Positions 10,403 through 18,803 of a stretch of 37,307 nt of DNA are shown here, in pieces; positions within the stretch are counted from its first letter, which is position 1; each line of letters opens with the position of its first letter. Under the pieces are notes generated by a model, which saw only the letters and a program-made list of their open reading frames with translations, had not been told where the DNA came from and made no database searches. Source of the stretch: Chloroflexota bacterium. Its GTDB lineage: Bacteria > Chloroflexota > Dehalococcoidia > Lucifugimonadales > Australimonadaceae. Made by a program: the position numbers and the translations under genes. The stretch spans positions 1 through 37,307 of the forward strand of contig VXQP01000106.1 in the NCBI GenBank assembly GCA_009838965.1, in the 5' to 3' direction.

Positions 10403-11434
10403 CTACCCCACGCACTCCCGGTATAGCGCCTCGTACCCGTCCACCATGCGCTCCACCGTGAACCGGCCCTCGACGTGTGACCGCACAGCGCGCCGGTCGA
10501 GCGTGGACGCCCGCGCGATCGCCGCGACCGCCTCCTCCTCCGATGCCACGATGCAGCCGGACACGCCGTCCTCCACCAGCTCCGGCATCGACCCGCGAGC
10601 GTACGTCACCACCGGCGTGCCGCACGCCATCGCCTCCGCCGCCGCGAGCCCGAACGGCTCGTCCCACTGCAACGGGAAGAGGAACGCCTTCGCCCGCGAC
10701 ACGATATCCAGCACCTCCGTGTTCGGTGCCTCTTCGATGTGCGTCACACGGTCGCCGTCGACGTGTGGCAGCACCTCTTCCTCGTAGAACGCGCGGCTCC
10801 ACGGCAGGTAGCGCGACACCGGCCCGATGAGCACCAGCCGCTCCCCTGCCGCCCGCGCGATGCGTATCGCCTCGACTATGCCCTTTGTGGGCGTCATGCG
10901 CGCCACGAGCACAACGTAGTCCTCCGCCGTCTCGCCGAACGGGATGCGCTCGACGTCCAGCCCGTTGTAGACCACCGGCAGGTCCGGCTCGCCCAGCAGT
11001 TCCGCCTGTCTGCGGCTCACGCACACCGGGCGCAGACTCGGTATCTGCCGGCGGTAGTATTCATGCAGGTGACGCTCGATGTAGTGGTACGTCAGCAGTG
11101 TTGGCGTTGCCGTGAACTGCGCAAAGTACTGCGCGAGCACCGGCCAGTGCGCGTGGACGACGTCCACCTCACCCGCGCTCCGGTACGCCTCGAACGCATT
11201 GCGCGCCTCCAGCTCCTTCTCGATGTACAGCGTCACGTCCGCCATACCGAGCGTCGCTTGCTCCGTCACCGCTCGAAGCGAGGCCGCTGTTGAGGAATCG
11301 CCGGAGGCGTGGAGCCGCACCTCGTGCCCGCGCCGTACGAGCTCCTCCGTGAGGTGGGAGACCATCATCTCCGTGCCGCCGTGCGTTGGCGGCGGCACGG
11401 GGATGTACACGCTCGTGATCTGCGCTATCCGCAC
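10403..11434 (-). CDS. Family 4 glycosyltransferase (GT-B fold)
   Basis: 343-aa retaining glycosyltransferase that moves a sugar from a nucleotide donor to an unidentified acceptor. The N-terminal Rossmann half shows HGGTEMMVSHLTEELVRRGHEV (residues 18-39). The C-terminal half shows the GT4 donor-site motif WDEPFGLAAAEAMACGTPVV with the E-x7-E pair, then SMPELVEDGVSG. The start is GTG with no clear Shine-Dalgarno, 13 nt after the stop of the upstream membrane-protein gene, so the two probably share a transcript. The acceptor could be a lipid, glycan or small molecule. Confidence 0.88.
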   Translation of the reverse strand: MRIAQITSVYIPVPPPTHGGTEMMVSHLTEELVRRGHEVRLHASGDSSTAASLRAVTEQATLGMADVTLYIEKELEARNAFEAYRSAGEVDVVHAHWPVLAQYFAQFTATPTLLTYHYIERHLHEYYRRQIPSLRPVCVSRRQAELLGEPDLPVVYNGLDVERIPFGETAEDYVVLVARMTPTKGIVEAIRIARAAGERLVLIGPVSRYLPWSRAFYEEEVLPHVDGDRVTHIEEAPNTEVLDIVSRAKAFLFPLQWDEPFGLAAAEAMACGTPVVTYARGSMPELVEDGVSGCIVASEEEAVAAIARASTLDRRAVRSHVEGRFTVERMVDGYEALYRECVG

Positions 11435-11447
11435 CGTGCTGAGGCCG

Positions 11448-12269
11448 CTACGCCGGACGGTACGCCATCTGCAGCGTTGGCAGGTCGAACCCCTGCGGCT
11501 GCTGCCCCACCGCGTAGTCGTACAGCGCCGCCTTGAAGATGCCCTCCAGCGTTTGCACGATGGTCAGCGCTCCCGCCATCAGCACGACGCCCAGCAGGAT
11601 GCCTGCTCCGATGTTGACCAGCCCCACCAGCACCGCGGGGACGATTGCGATGAACCCCGCCACGAAGTAGAAGATGATGAAGCTGAAGCTCGCCGTGATC
11701 TGTCGCCCCCACGTCTGGCGCACGATGCTCGCCGAGCGCTTGATGCCGCTGATGGGCCCCTGCTCCTCCGCGACGATCACCGGCACGACGAAGAACGTCA
11801 GGAACTCCCACACGCCGCCGACCATGCGGAGCAGCAGGCCGGCGAGCGGGATCCGCCGAGACGCCGCCCGGAGCGCTGTCAGGACGATGGTCACCGTGGC
11901 CGTGATGAGCGCCCACAGGACGAGGTGATGCGCGTGCTTCAGCGCGTGGCGCAGTCCGGACCCCACGTCAGGGTCGCCCCCGCGCAGACGTTCCAGCGCC
12001 GCAGAGACCAGCGAAGCGTTGAAGAACGTCGTGATGATGTACGCCAGCACTATGAAGATCACCATCCCCGCCTGGAACGAACTCTCGGCGGTGGTCGTGC
12101 CGTCTCCGCCGGTGACCTCCCCCAGCAGCCCCAGCCCGCCGAACACGATGACCAGGATGAGTATCGAGATGGCCGAGAACACCGGGAACAGCAGCAACTC
12201 CTTGTCGAGCATCAGCACGTCCCAGCTCATCTTCATCAGGTGGAAGGTGTGTTTGATCGTATTGCACAT
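11448..12269 (-). CDS. Polytopic membrane protein, DUF6159-like
   Basis: 273-aa integral membrane protein with about six hydrophobic segments in paired blocks (LLLFPVFSAISILILVI, VIFIVLAYIITTFFNAS, HLVLWALITATVTIVLTAL, WEFLTFFVVPVIV, FIIFYFVAGFIAIVPAV, ILLGVVLMAGALTIVQT). It carries the conserved-looking motif VPVIVAEEQGPISGIKRSASIVRQTWG near the middle, which I associate with DUF6159 family proteins of unknown function. ATG 12269 has AGGAGG 10 nt upstream, so the longer in-frame extension is rejected. It lies just upstream of the glycosyltransferase. Function is unknown. Confidence 0.82.
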   Translation of the reverse strand: MCNTIKHTFHLMKMSWDVLMLDKELLLFPVFSAISILILVIVFGGLGLLGEVTGGDGTTTAESSFQAGMVIFIVLAYIITTFFNASLVSAALERLRGGDPDVGSGLRHALKHAHHLVLWALITATVTIVLTALRAASRRIPLAGLLLRMVGGVWEFLTFFVVPVIVAEEQGPISGIKRSASIVRQTWGRQITASFSFIIFYFVAGFIAIVPAVLVGLVNIGAGILLGVVLMAGALTIVQTLEGIFKAALYDYAVGQQPQGFDLPTLQMAYRPA

Positions 12270-12346
12270 GATTCCCTGTCCTCCTGTTGCAGACCGGCGA
12301 TGCCCGGGGCGCCCGCGCGGAGTATACGGCATCCCCGCCGCCCCGC

Positions 12347-12355
12347 TGCTAGAAT
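12347..12355 (+). promoter_or_regulatory. Extended -10 promoter of glpX
   Basis: TGC directly before TAGAAT (12350-12355) forms an extended -10 about 36 nt before the glpX ATG. No good -35 hexamer is visible. The same TG-n-TAnnnT pattern precedes the genes at 14793 and 16715, which supports it as a promoter signature in this genome. Confidence 0.5.
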
Positions 12356-12391
12356 CTCACCGCGCCCCATCAACCGGAGGACTGACCCGCA

Positions 12392-13384
12392 ATGACACAA
12401 CGAAGCCGCCAACCCATCGAGCGAAACGTTGCCATGGAGCTCGTCCGCGTGACCGAGGCCGCGGCCATGTCGGCCGCACGCCACATGGGCTTCGGCGACA
12501 AGGAGATGGTCGACCAGGCCGCCGTCGACGCCATGCGTCACACCCTGGACGGCATCAGCATGGACGGCATCGTCGTCATCGGAGAGGGCGAGAAGGACGA
12601 AGCCCCCATGCTCTACATCGGAGAGCAGATCGGCGACGGCTCCGACCCCCGGGTGGACATCGCCGTTGACCCGATAGACGGCACCACACTCCTCTCCAAG
12701 GGAATGCCGGGGGCCATCGCCACCATCGCCCTCTCCCCTCGCGACACCATGCACGTCCCCGCCGACATCTTCTACATGGACAAGATCGCCGTCGGCCCCG
12801 GCGCTGCGGGCGTGATAGACATCGAGGCCCCCGTTGAGACGAACCTCGCCAACATCGGCAAGGCGCTCGGACGCGCTATGGGTGAGATCACCGTCGGTGT
12901 GCTGGACCGCCCCCGTCACGAGGAGCTGCTCAGGCGGATACGCTCCGTGGGAGCGCGCGTGAAGCTCGTGCCGGACGGCGACATCGCCACCGTCATCCAG
13001 GCTGCCCTGCCGGACGGTCCCATCCAGGCTGCGATGGGCGTCGGCGGCTCGCCGGAGGGCGTCCTCGCCGCCGCGGCCGTCCGCTGCACCGGCGGCGCTA
13101 TCCAGTGCAAGCCGTGGCCGCGCAATGAAGAGGAGCGGCAGGCCGCCATCGAGCGCGGCACCGACGTCGATCACGTCTACGACACCATGGAACTCGTCGG
13201 CGGGGAAGACGTCTTCTTCGCCGCCACTGGCGCGAGCACCGGCGAACTTCTGCGCGGCGTCCGCTTCTCATCAGGCCGCGCGTCCACGCAGTCGCTGGTC
13301 ATGCGCTCCCGCTCCGGCACCATCCGCTGGATCGACGCCATCCACAACTTCGACCGCCTCGACAAGATCCGCTACGAGTCCTGA
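12392..13384 (+). CDS. glpX: Class II fructose-1,6-bisphosphatase
   Basis: 330-aa metal-dependent phosphatase that removes the 1-phosphate of fructose 1,6-bisphosphate in gluconeogenesis. In some lineages it also hydrolyses sedoheptulose 1,7-bisphosphate. The Li+-sensitive phosphatase site is complete: [15 protein letters not shown] near residue 63 and the metal-binding [12 protein letters not shown] near 92. Other GlpX landmarks are [27 protein letters not shown] and [24 protein letters not shown] lies 11 nt before the ATG. purT starts 7 nt after its stop, so the two are likely cotranscribed. Confidence 0.96.
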   Translation: MTQRSRQPIERNVAMELVRVTEAAAMSAARHMGFGDKEMVDQAAVDAMRHTLDGISMDGIVVIGEGEKDEAPMLYIGEQIGDGSDPRVDIAVDPIDGTTLLSKGMPGAIATIALSPRDTMHVPADIFYMDKIAVGPGAAGVIDIEAPVETNLANIGKALGRAMGEITVGVLDRPRHEELLRRIRSVGARVKLVPDGDIATVIQAALPDGPIQAAMGVGGSPEGVLAAAAVRCTGGAIQCKPWPRNEEERQAAIERGTDVDHVYDTMELVGGEDVFFAATGASTGELLRGVRFSSGRASTQSLVMRSRSGTIRWIDAIHNFDRLDKIRYES

Positions 13385-13391
13385 TCCGCGC

Positions 13392-14573
13392 ATGGCGTCC
13401 ATCGGCACACCGCTCTCCCCGACGGCGACGCGCCTCCTGCTGCTCGGCTCCGGCGAGTTGGGCAAGGAGGTCGCCATCGAGGCGCAGCGTCTCGGCGTCG
13501 AGGTAATCGCCGCTGACCGCTACGCCGACGCCCCCGCGATGCAGGTCGCGCACCGCGCACACGTCTTCTCGATGCTGGACGGCAGTGCCCTCCGCCGCGT
13601 CGTCGAGAGCGAACGCCCCCACCTCATCGTGCCCGAGGTCGAGGCCATCGCGACCCCGACGCTCGTCGAGCTGGAGAACGAGGGCTGGCGCGTCATCCCC
13701 ACCGCACGCGCCGCGCGTCTCACCATGGACCGGGAGGGCATCCGCCGTCTCGCCGCCGAGGAGCTTGGACTCCGCACCTCGCCCTACCGGTTCGCGGACA
13801 GCGAGGCTGAGGTGCGTGACGCCGTCGATGCCGTCGGACTCCCGGCCATCGTGAAGCCGGCCATGAGCTCCTCCGGCCACGGACAGAGCGTGCTGCGCGC
13901 TACTGACGACATCCCCACGGCATGGCGCTTTGCTATCGAGAACGCCCGCGGCGACAGCACCCGCGTCATCGTCGAGGGCGTGGTCCCGTTCGACTACGAG
14001 ATCACCCTCCTCACCGTGCGCTACGCTGGCGGAACGTCGTTCTGCGAGCCCATCGGACACCTGCAGGTGGACGGCGACTACCGCGAGTCGTGGCAGCCGC
14101 AGTTGATGACGCCCCGCGCCTTGGAAGAGTCGCACCGCATCGCCGAGGCCGTGACCGGCGCGCTCGGCGGCACAGGCATCTTCGGCGTCGAACTGTTCAT
14201 CAAGGGAGACGACGTCTGGTTCAGCGAGGTCTCGCCCCGTCCCCACGACACCGGCATGGTGACGCTCGTCTCGCAGGACCTCTCCGAGTTCGCACTCCAC
14301 GTCCGTGCCATCCTCGGCCTGCCCGTCCCTGCGATACGCCAGTTCGGCCCCGCCGCCTCCTGCGCCCTGCTCGTCGACGGCGAATCGTCCGCTGTCGCCT
14401 TCGAGGGGCTCGACGAAGCCCTCGCCGAGCCGGACACTGCCCTGCGCCTCTTCGGCAAACCGGAGGTCACTGGCCATCGCCGCATGGGCGTCGCCCTTGC
14501 CCTCGGCGCAACCATCGACGACGCCCGCGCCAGGGCCCGCCGCGCCGCCGCCGCCATCCGCCCCATCCTCTGA
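13392..14573 (+). CDS. purT: Formate-dependent phosphoribosylglycinamide formyltransferase
   Basis: 393-aa ATP-grasp ligase that uses formate and ATP to formylate GAR in purine synthesis, the folate-independent alternative to PurN. The N-terminal Rossmann domain carries [20 protein letters not shown] near residue 18 and the family signature [15 protein letters not shown]. The ATP-grasp core shows [14 protein letters not shown] near 155, [15 protein letters not shown] near 195 and [13 protein letters not shown] near 280. ATG 13392 is 7 nt after glpX; the longer frame extending into glpX is spurious. Confidence 0.95.
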   Translation: MASIGTPLSPTATRLLLLGSGELGKEVAIEAQRLGVEVIAADRYADAPAMQVAHRAHVFSMLDGSALRRVVESERPHLIVPEVEAIATPTLVELENEGWRVIPTARAARLTMDREGIRRLAAEELGLRTSPYRFADSEAEVRDAVDAVGLPAIVKPAMSSSGHGQSVLRATDDIPTAWRFAIENARGDSTRVIVEGVVPFDYEITLLTVRYAGGTSFCEPIGHLQVDGDYRESWQPQLMTPRALEESHRIAEAVTGALGGTGIFGVELFIKGDDVWFSEVSPRPHDTGMVTLVSQDLSEFALHVRAILGLPVPAIRQFGPAASCALLVDGESSAVAFEGLDEALAEPDTALRLFGKPEVTGHRRMGVALALGATIDDARARARRAAAAIRPIL

Positions 14574-14749
14574 ACTTCCGTCGTTCCTGCGCTTCAGCGC
14601 GCGCGGAGAGCAGGAACCTCGTATCCCACCTCTCCCCGGGGGAGAGAGCCAGCCCTGAGCTTGCCGAACGGGTCGACGCGCGCCAGCGCGGTGGGTGAGG
14701 GCGGACTGGTGACGGCGTAGGAGCATCACCCTCGTGGGTGCTCATCCCG
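14574..14749. repeat. Intergenic repeat cluster downstream of purT
   Basis: No gene is seen here. The stretch carries GTTCCTGC/GCAGGAAC arms (14583-14590 and 14610-14617) around a GC-rich loop, a motif repeated in compact form at 17487-17506. It also has a CTCTCCCC/GGGGGAGAG palindrome near 14631-14647 and a GTGGGTGAGGG tail like that after the aldolase gene. A further imperfect hairpin (GAGCATCACC/GGGTGCTC, 14721-14742) lies next to the promoter below. Confidence 0.65.
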
Positions 14750-14758
14750 TGCTACACT
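14750..14758 (+). promoter_or_regulatory. Extended -10 promoter of the Rieske/pterin gene run
   Basis: TGC followed by TACACT (14753-14758) lies 34 nt before the ATG at 14793 and just after an imperfect hairpin. It matches the extended -10 pattern seen before glpX and before the gene at 16715. No clear -35 is visible. Confidence 0.5.
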
Positions 14759-14792
14759 CGCCCCGCAATACTGGCGCTCAGGGGAGGCATCC

Positions 14793-15128
14793 ATGACCGA
14801 ACAGCCCGACTTCGTAGCCCTCTGCAATGTGGACGACGTCAGACCTGGCGAGGCCCGTCACTTCCGGCCCACTGCGGGCAAGTGGCGCCTCAAGCCCATG
14901 GCCGTCTGGAACGAGAACGGCGAGTTCCACATCACCAACTACGTATGCCCCCACAGCGGCGGCCCGCTCAGCGAGGGCAAGATCGAGAACGGCGTCATCG
15001 AGTGCCCCTGGCACGCGTGGCAGTTCAACGTGAGCGACGGCACGTCCGCCCGTGGCGACGGCCACGCCATCGCCATCTACGAGTGCAAGATCGAGGGCGG
15101 CGAGGTCCTCGTGGGCGACGTCAAGTAA
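14793..15128 (+). CDS. Rieske [2Fe-2S] ferredoxin-like protein
   Basis: 111-aa soluble Rieske protein. Both cluster-binding boxes are intact: C-x-H in VCPHSGGPLSEG near residue 52 and C-x2-H in ECPWHAWQFNVSDG near 71. Length and order match stand-alone ferredoxins of the NirD / dioxygenase-ferredoxin type, with no signal peptide and no oxygenase domain. GGGGAGG is 5 nt upstream of the ATG. It precedes the pterin genes by 12 nt, so it may be cotranscribed, but its electron partner is not in the window. Confidence 0.9.
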   Translation: MTEQPDFVALCNVDDVRPGEARHFRPTAGKWRLKPMAVWNENGEFHITNYVCPHSGGPLSEGKIENGVIECPWHAWQFNVSDGTSARGDGHAIAIYECKIEGGEVLVGDVK

Positions 15129-15140
15129 GCGAACACCCGT

Positions 15141-15557
15141 ATGGGCCCCGTAACCATCTCACGCCGGTTCGACTTCTCCGCCAGCCACCGCTACTACCGC
15201 GACGACTGGAGCGAGGAGGAGAACCGGCGTGTCTTCGGCCTCTGCGCTCTGCCCAACGGCCACGGCCACAACTACACACTGGAGGTCGCCGTCTCCGGCG
15301 AGCCCGACCCGGCAACCGGCATGGTCATCAACCTCGTCGACCTCAAGTCCGCCGTCGAGGGTGTCCTCGTCGACTTCGACCACAAGCACCTCAACCTGGA
15401 CACGCCGTGGTTCACCGACCGCCAGCCGACGACCGAGAACCTCGCCGCCGTGCTCTGGGACCGTATCGCCGACACCCTCGCAGGCGCGACGTTGTCGCGC
15501 TTGCGCCTCTACGAAGCCGACGACCTCTACGTCGACTACTTCGGAGCGACCGCATGA
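15141..15557 (+). CDS. 6-pyruvoyltetrahydropterin synthase-like protein, copy 1
   Basis: 138-aa T-fold enzyme of the PTPS/QueD family, which acts on 7,8-dihydroneopterin triphosphate. Zinc ligands are the His of FSASHRYY and both His of NGHGHNY. The catalytic Cys lies five residues before HGH (C-ALPNG-HGH), Asp-His is in DFDHKHLNLD, and Glu in PTTENLA. The C-x5-HGH spacing and the MVINLVDLK and TTEN stretches resemble tetrahydrobiopterin-type PTPS more than QueD, whose Cys is three residues before HGH. No clear Shine-Dalgarno is present. Its stop overlaps the start of a second copy (ATGA). QueD activity remains possible. Confidence 0.88.
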   Translation: MGPVTISRRFDFSASHRYYRDDWSEEENRRVFGLCALPNGHGHNYTLEVAVSGEPDPATGMVINLVDLKSAVEGVLVDFDHKHLNLDTPWFTDRQPTTENLAAVLWDRIADTLAGATLSRLRLYEADDLYVDYFGATA

Positions 15558-15970
15558 GCACGCCCGTCGTCCACCTTTCGCGGCGCTACACCTTCGCCGC
15601 CTCCCACCGCCTCTACGCCGACGCGCTCTCGCCCGAGCAGAACGAGGCCATCTTCGGCAAGTGCGCCAACCCCAATGGCCACGGCCACAACTACGGACTC
15701 ACCGTCACCGTCACCGGCCCCGTCGACCCGGACACCGGCTTCGTGATCCCGCTCGCCGAGCTCGACGACGCGGTCAAGCGCAACGTCCTCGACCTCTACG
15801 ACCACCGCTACCTCAACCTGGACGTGGAGGACTACTTCCACCTCGTTCCCACCGGCGAGAACATCGCCCGCATGGTCTGGCAGCGCCTCAGCGGCCCCCT
15901 CGCCGGACGCCTCGAACGCGTCATCCTCGACGAGACGCGCAACAACCGCTTCGAGTACCCCGCCCCGTGA
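15554..15970 (+). CDS. 6-pyruvoyltetrahydropterin synthase-like protein, copy 2
   Basis: 138-aa paralogue of the preceding gene, fused to it by a 4-bp ATGA overlap. It keeps the zinc-site His residues (FAASHRLY, NGHGHNY), the Cys of FGKCANPNGHGH, Asp-His in LYDHRYLNLD and the Glu of PTGENIA. FGKCANPNGHGHNY is strikingly like animal PTPS. The two copies are diverged over most of their length, so this is an old duplication, perhaps forming a heteromer or two sequential activities. Its TGA shares a base with the ATG of the short-chain reductase. Confidence 0.88.
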   Translation: MSTPVVHLSRRYTFAASHRLYADALSPEQNEAIFGKCANPNGHGHNYGLTVTVTGPVDPDTGFVIPLAELDDAVKRNVLDLYDHRYLNLDVEDYFHLVPTGENIARMVWQRLSGPLAGRLERVILDETRNNRFEYPAP

Positions 15971-16683
15971 TGGACCTCGCCGGAAAGACCGCAGTCGTCA
16001 CCGGCGCGTCGAGCGGCATCGGCAAGGCTGTTGCGCAGCGCCTCGTCGACTCCGGCGCGCGTGTCGCGCTCGTCGGACGCAGCGAGGAGCGGCTGCGCGA
16101 GGCCGCCTCTGCCTGGCCCCGGGACTCGTGGCTTGCGCTCCCCTGCGACGTGCGCGACAGCGCAGCGGTGCAGGCGATGGCCGCCCGCGCCGAGCAGGAA
16201 CTCGGACGCGTCGACATCCTGGTGAACTCGGCGGGTGCCTTCAAGGCCGCCGCCCTCACGGAACTCGACGACGAGACCTGGCGCGAGCTCTGGGAGACGA
16301 ACGTCAACGGTACGCTCTTCCCCACCCGCGCACTGCTGCCCGGCATGCTGGAACGGGGCTTCGGCTGCATCGTCATCGTCTCCTCCGTCGTCGCGCACCG
16401 GGGCTTCGCGGGCATGACCGGCTACGGCGCAACGAAGCACGCCGTTACCGGCTTCGCCCGTGCTCTCACGACCGAGGTGCGGCGGCAGGGCGTGCGTGTC
16501 GTCAACGCCTGTATCGGCCCTGTGGACACGCCGATATGGGAAGGCATGACCACGCCGCTCCCACGGGAGGAGATGCTCACCGTGGACGAGGTCGCCGGCG
16601 CCATCGTGAGCGCCATGACCCTCTCGGACAGGCAGGTCGTCGAGGACCTGCTCCTCCTTCCGCAGGGCGGCCTCTACCCCTGA
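15970..16683 (+). CDS. Short-chain dehydrogenase/reductase, candidate pterin reductase
   Basis: 237-aa classical SDR. The N-terminal NADP(H) site VTGASSGIGKAV is at residues 11-22 and LVNSAGAF near 86. The catalytic Ser is in IVSSVVAHRG near 138 and the Tyr-x3-Lys in GYGATKHAVTG near 152. It overlaps the second pterin synthase by one base, so translation is coupled. By context it could be the sepiapterin-reductase step of a tetrahydrobiopterin route. Sequence alone only says SDR, and a 3-oxoacyl or sugar reductase is possible. Confidence 0.88.
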   Translation: MDLAGKTAVVTGASSGIGKAVAQRLVDSGARVALVGRSEERLREAASAWPRDSWLALPCDVRDSAAVQAMAARAEQELGRVDILVNSAGAFKAAALTELDDETWRELWETNVNGTLFPTRALLPGMLERGFGCIVIVSSVVAHRGFAGMTGYGATKHAVTGFARALTTEVRRQGVRVVNACIGPVDTPIWEGMTTPLPREEMLTVDEVAGAIVSAMTLSDRQVVEDLLLLPQGGLYP

Positions 16684-16696
16684 TGCCCCCCGCTGG

Positions 16697-16705
16697 TGAT
16701 AGGCT
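16697..16705 (+). promoter_or_regulatory. Extended -10 promoter with near-leaderless transcript
   Basis: TGA followed by TAGGCT (16700-16705) ends 9 nt before ATG 16715. With usual spacing the transcript would start about 3 nt before the ATG, giving an essentially leaderless mRNA. No Shine-Dalgarno is present, which fits. Confidence 0.4.
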
Positions 16706-16714
16706 GTCTCTGAC

Positions 16715-17473
16715 ATGACCACGCTTATCCAGACCGCCCTCACGGGCATCCGCCGCGCCATCAGCCTCAACCTCGGCCAGCACGCGCACGGCGAGCAGCA
16801 TCACCGGAGCGAAGGCGCGTCCGTCCGCGAGGTCGTCTTCGGTGCGAACGACGGCCTCGTCTCGAACACGGCGCTCGTCGCCGCGGTCGCAGGCGGCACG
16901 TCGGACCCCGGCATCATCATCCTCGGCGGCATCGCGGGGATGGTCGCCGGCACCATCTCGATGGCGCTCGGAGCGTACGTCTCCACGAAGAGCCAGCGCG
17001 AGCTCCACGAGTCCGAGGAGGCCCGCGAGTTCTGGGAGATCGAGCACATGCGCGAGCATGAACTCGCCGAGACGCGCCGCATATTCCGCCTCAAGGGCAT
17101 CACCGGTCCGCTCCTTGACGAGGTCGTCGACGCCGTCTCCCGCGACCACGACCAGTGGGTGAAGCTGATGATGACGGAGGAGCTTGGCCTGCCCAGCAAG
17201 CCCCCGAAGCCGCACCTCGCCGCCAGCGTGATGGGCGTCGCGTTCGCCTTCGCCGCTATCGTGCCGGTGCTGCCGTTCTTCTTCGCCGAGGGCGCCGCCG
17301 CGCTCGCCTCGACGTTCATCATGAGCGGCGTCGCGCTCTTTGCAGTCGGCGCGTGGCGCGCCACCCTCAGCCAGGGCAACATGCTCCGCAAGGGAACGGA
17401 GATGGTCGTCCTCGCGGGTATCGCCGTCGCCGCCGCCTACGGTATCGGCACCGCCGTCGGGGTCGTCGTCTAG
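16715..17473 (+). CDS. VIT1/CCC1 family iron/manganese transporter
   Basis: 252-aa membrane protein of the vacuolar iron transporter family, which moves Fe2+ or Mn2+ by proton antiport. The signature REVVFGANDGLVSNTALVA is at residues 38-56, followed by a Gly-rich helix. A cytoplasmic metal-binding region is rich in Glu and His (HESEEAREFWEIEHMREHELAETRR, about residues 95-120). Three C-terminal helices follow. The N-terminus has a His cluster (QHAHGEQHHRSEG). It has its own predicted promoter, so it is probably separate from the pterin genes. Confidence 0.92.
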   Translation: MTTLIQTALTGIRRAISLNLGQHAHGEQHHRSEGASVREVVFGANDGLVSNTALVAAVAGGTSDPGIIILGGIAGMVAGTISMALGAYVSTKSQRELHESEEAREFWEIEHMREHELAETRRIFRLKGITGPLLDEVVDAVSRDHDQWVKLMMTEELGLPSKPPKPHLAASVMGVAFAFAAIVPVLPFFFAEGAAALASTFIMSGVALFAVGAWRATLSQGNMLRKGTEMVVLAGIAVAAAYGIGTAVGVVV

Positions 17474-17486
17474 CCCGCGTTTCGTC

Positions 17487-17506
17487 GTTCCTGCGGAGGC
17501 AGGAAC
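17487..17506. repeat. Compact palindromic repeat GTTCCTGC/GCAGGAAC
   Basis: 8-bp arms with a 4-nt loop lie 14 nt after the transporter stop. It is a short form of the arms at 14583-14617. It could act as a transcript end for the transporter gene, but no T-run follows. It also marks the last core-type repeat before the lower-GC accessory region. Confidence 0.65.
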
Positions 17507-17582
17507 CTCGCAGCCCGTTCATGGTGAACCAGAGGCTACCGTATTGCGAACTTTCCAGTGGGAGGTTGCACTGTAGTACCCG

Positions 17583-17774
17583 CGGGTACCTCTCGGTGCG
17601 AAACACGGCGTGCGTCACGATGCCAGTGGCCTCGTCTACAGCCAGCAGCAGGACGAATTGCAGACCTCGTTTCTCCAACCACGGATGATGACTGCCATCG
17701 ATTTTACACAAGTCCCTTAGGGCATCCGCTAGGGAGGACGCCGTTTTTCGTGGGCTTGGGGTGTCTGCCCCCAT
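17583..17774 (-). pseudogene. ISNCY-like transposase fragment (DDE core piece)
   Basis: A minus-strand frame reads CKIDGSHHPWLEKRGLQF and then LLAVDEATGIVTHAVFR. This is the start of the DDE integrase core of ISNCY-type transposases, including the first catalytic Asp (DGSHHPW) and the D-E-A-T-G strand. The upstream HTH half and the rest of the catalytic domain are missing, and the frame runs into unrelated sequence on both sides. It is a decayed insertion-sequence remnant at the left edge of the accessory region. Confidence 0.6.
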
Positions 17775-18308
17775 CAGGATGCGGTGTACCGCCCGCTGGC
17801 TGAGGTGCCTCGCAAGGAGGGAGCGTTGTCAGCGACTATGCTATCCTCCCGTCTGGAGCCACGGTTTGAGGCGCTAGGAGGTACCCGGCCGCCAATGGCT
17901 AGCATTCCTTCGTCGGTCCATACGGGCGCATGCAGCGTACGCGCTACGAGTGTTGCGGTAGAGTGCAAGGTAGTATTGCAGGAATGCGCCAGATACGAGG
18001 TGGCCTCGACGGGAAGGCACAGGGGCATGCGAGTAGCACCAAGGAGATGCCTCGCACCGTACAACGAAGATCGGGGCCGACCGCTGGAAAACGTTGATTC
18101 GCGTAGTCCCGCAGTCACCCCCACGAGATTGGCTTGCAGAGGAGTGTGGCAGTTGCCTCGTGCTTCAAGGCTTCTCCTCCTCCAATCCAAATGGCATCAC
18201 CACAACACCGCCTCGCTCCTGTATACTACTCCTCCGTTACCATCCACTCGTTTCTGGAAAGAGGTTAGCTCGTTGGAAGGGGAGCGGACAGATAGCGATG
18301 GACACGGA
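17775..18308. other. Gene-poor stretch between transposase remnant and unknown gene
   Basis: Base composition is lower in GC than the core genes. One open frame on each strand spans it, but neither shows recognisable motifs or sensible composition. A TATACT at about 18221-18226 could be a -10 element for the following gene, with no good -35. It probably holds decayed insertion-sequence DNA. Confidence 0.4.
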
Positions 18309-18803
18309 ATGCGGGCCGCACAGGCATTAGACGAGTTCCGAAGCCGACATACTCCTCGGCACCCAAGGTCAACTTCAATCCCAGAAGAAGAACAACAGCT
18401 AAGCACCCAGGATGGACTTCGGCATCTGTCACCGGCCCCGGTGACAGATGTCTTGTTTGGAAAGCCTCCTGTGTCATTGGAAGATCCGGGGCAACACAGG
18501 TATCTATGGGTAATCGACGCTAGCGGTGTCCCCTACATCGGTGAGATACCGATCCCAGCGATTGGCATGAAACCAAAGCATACGAACTTGACGGGAGGGC
18601 AAGAAGCATACCTAGGAGGCGAAATGTGGTTCGCTTCCAGTGACGCCCTGTACATTTCAGGAGGTTCTGGTCGTTATCCTCCGCAGGATAGTCGCCAACT
18701 TGAAGAGGCGGGCGAAGTCTTGGAGTTATTTGACTATTCTGTCACTTCGTTGGGCTGGGACGATGGGACAGGAACAGCGAAACGCTTTCTGGAGGAACCG
18801 TAA
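18309..18803 (+). CDS. Unknown protein coupled to the HTH-metallopeptidase gene
   Basis: 164 aa. I do not recognise a named family. The C-terminal 115 residues look like a compact conserved domain: YLWVIDASGVPYIGEIP, the HTNLTGGQEAYLGGEMWF segment, LYISGGSGRYPP, and VTSLGWDDGTG near the end. The N-terminal 45 residues are polar and low in structure. ATG 18309 is the first ATG in the plausible coding part; TTG 18273 with AGAGG upstream is an alternative. The stop TAA shares its last A with the ATG of the next gene, so both are made from one mRNA. It has no membrane segment or signal peptide. Confidence 0.65.
   Translation: MRAAQALDEFRSRHTPRHPRSTSIPEEEQQLSTQDGLRHLSPAPVTDVLFGKPPVSLEDPGQHRYLWVIDASGVPYIGEIPIPAIGMKPKHTNLTGGQEAYLGGEMWFASSDALYISGGSGRYPPQDSRQLEEAGEVLELFDYSVTSLGWDDGTGTAKRFLEEP

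Noticed and set aside
13299-14729. 476-codon minus-strand frame across purT
   Set aside because: Shadow of a high-GC gene; purT has full family motifs on the plus strand.
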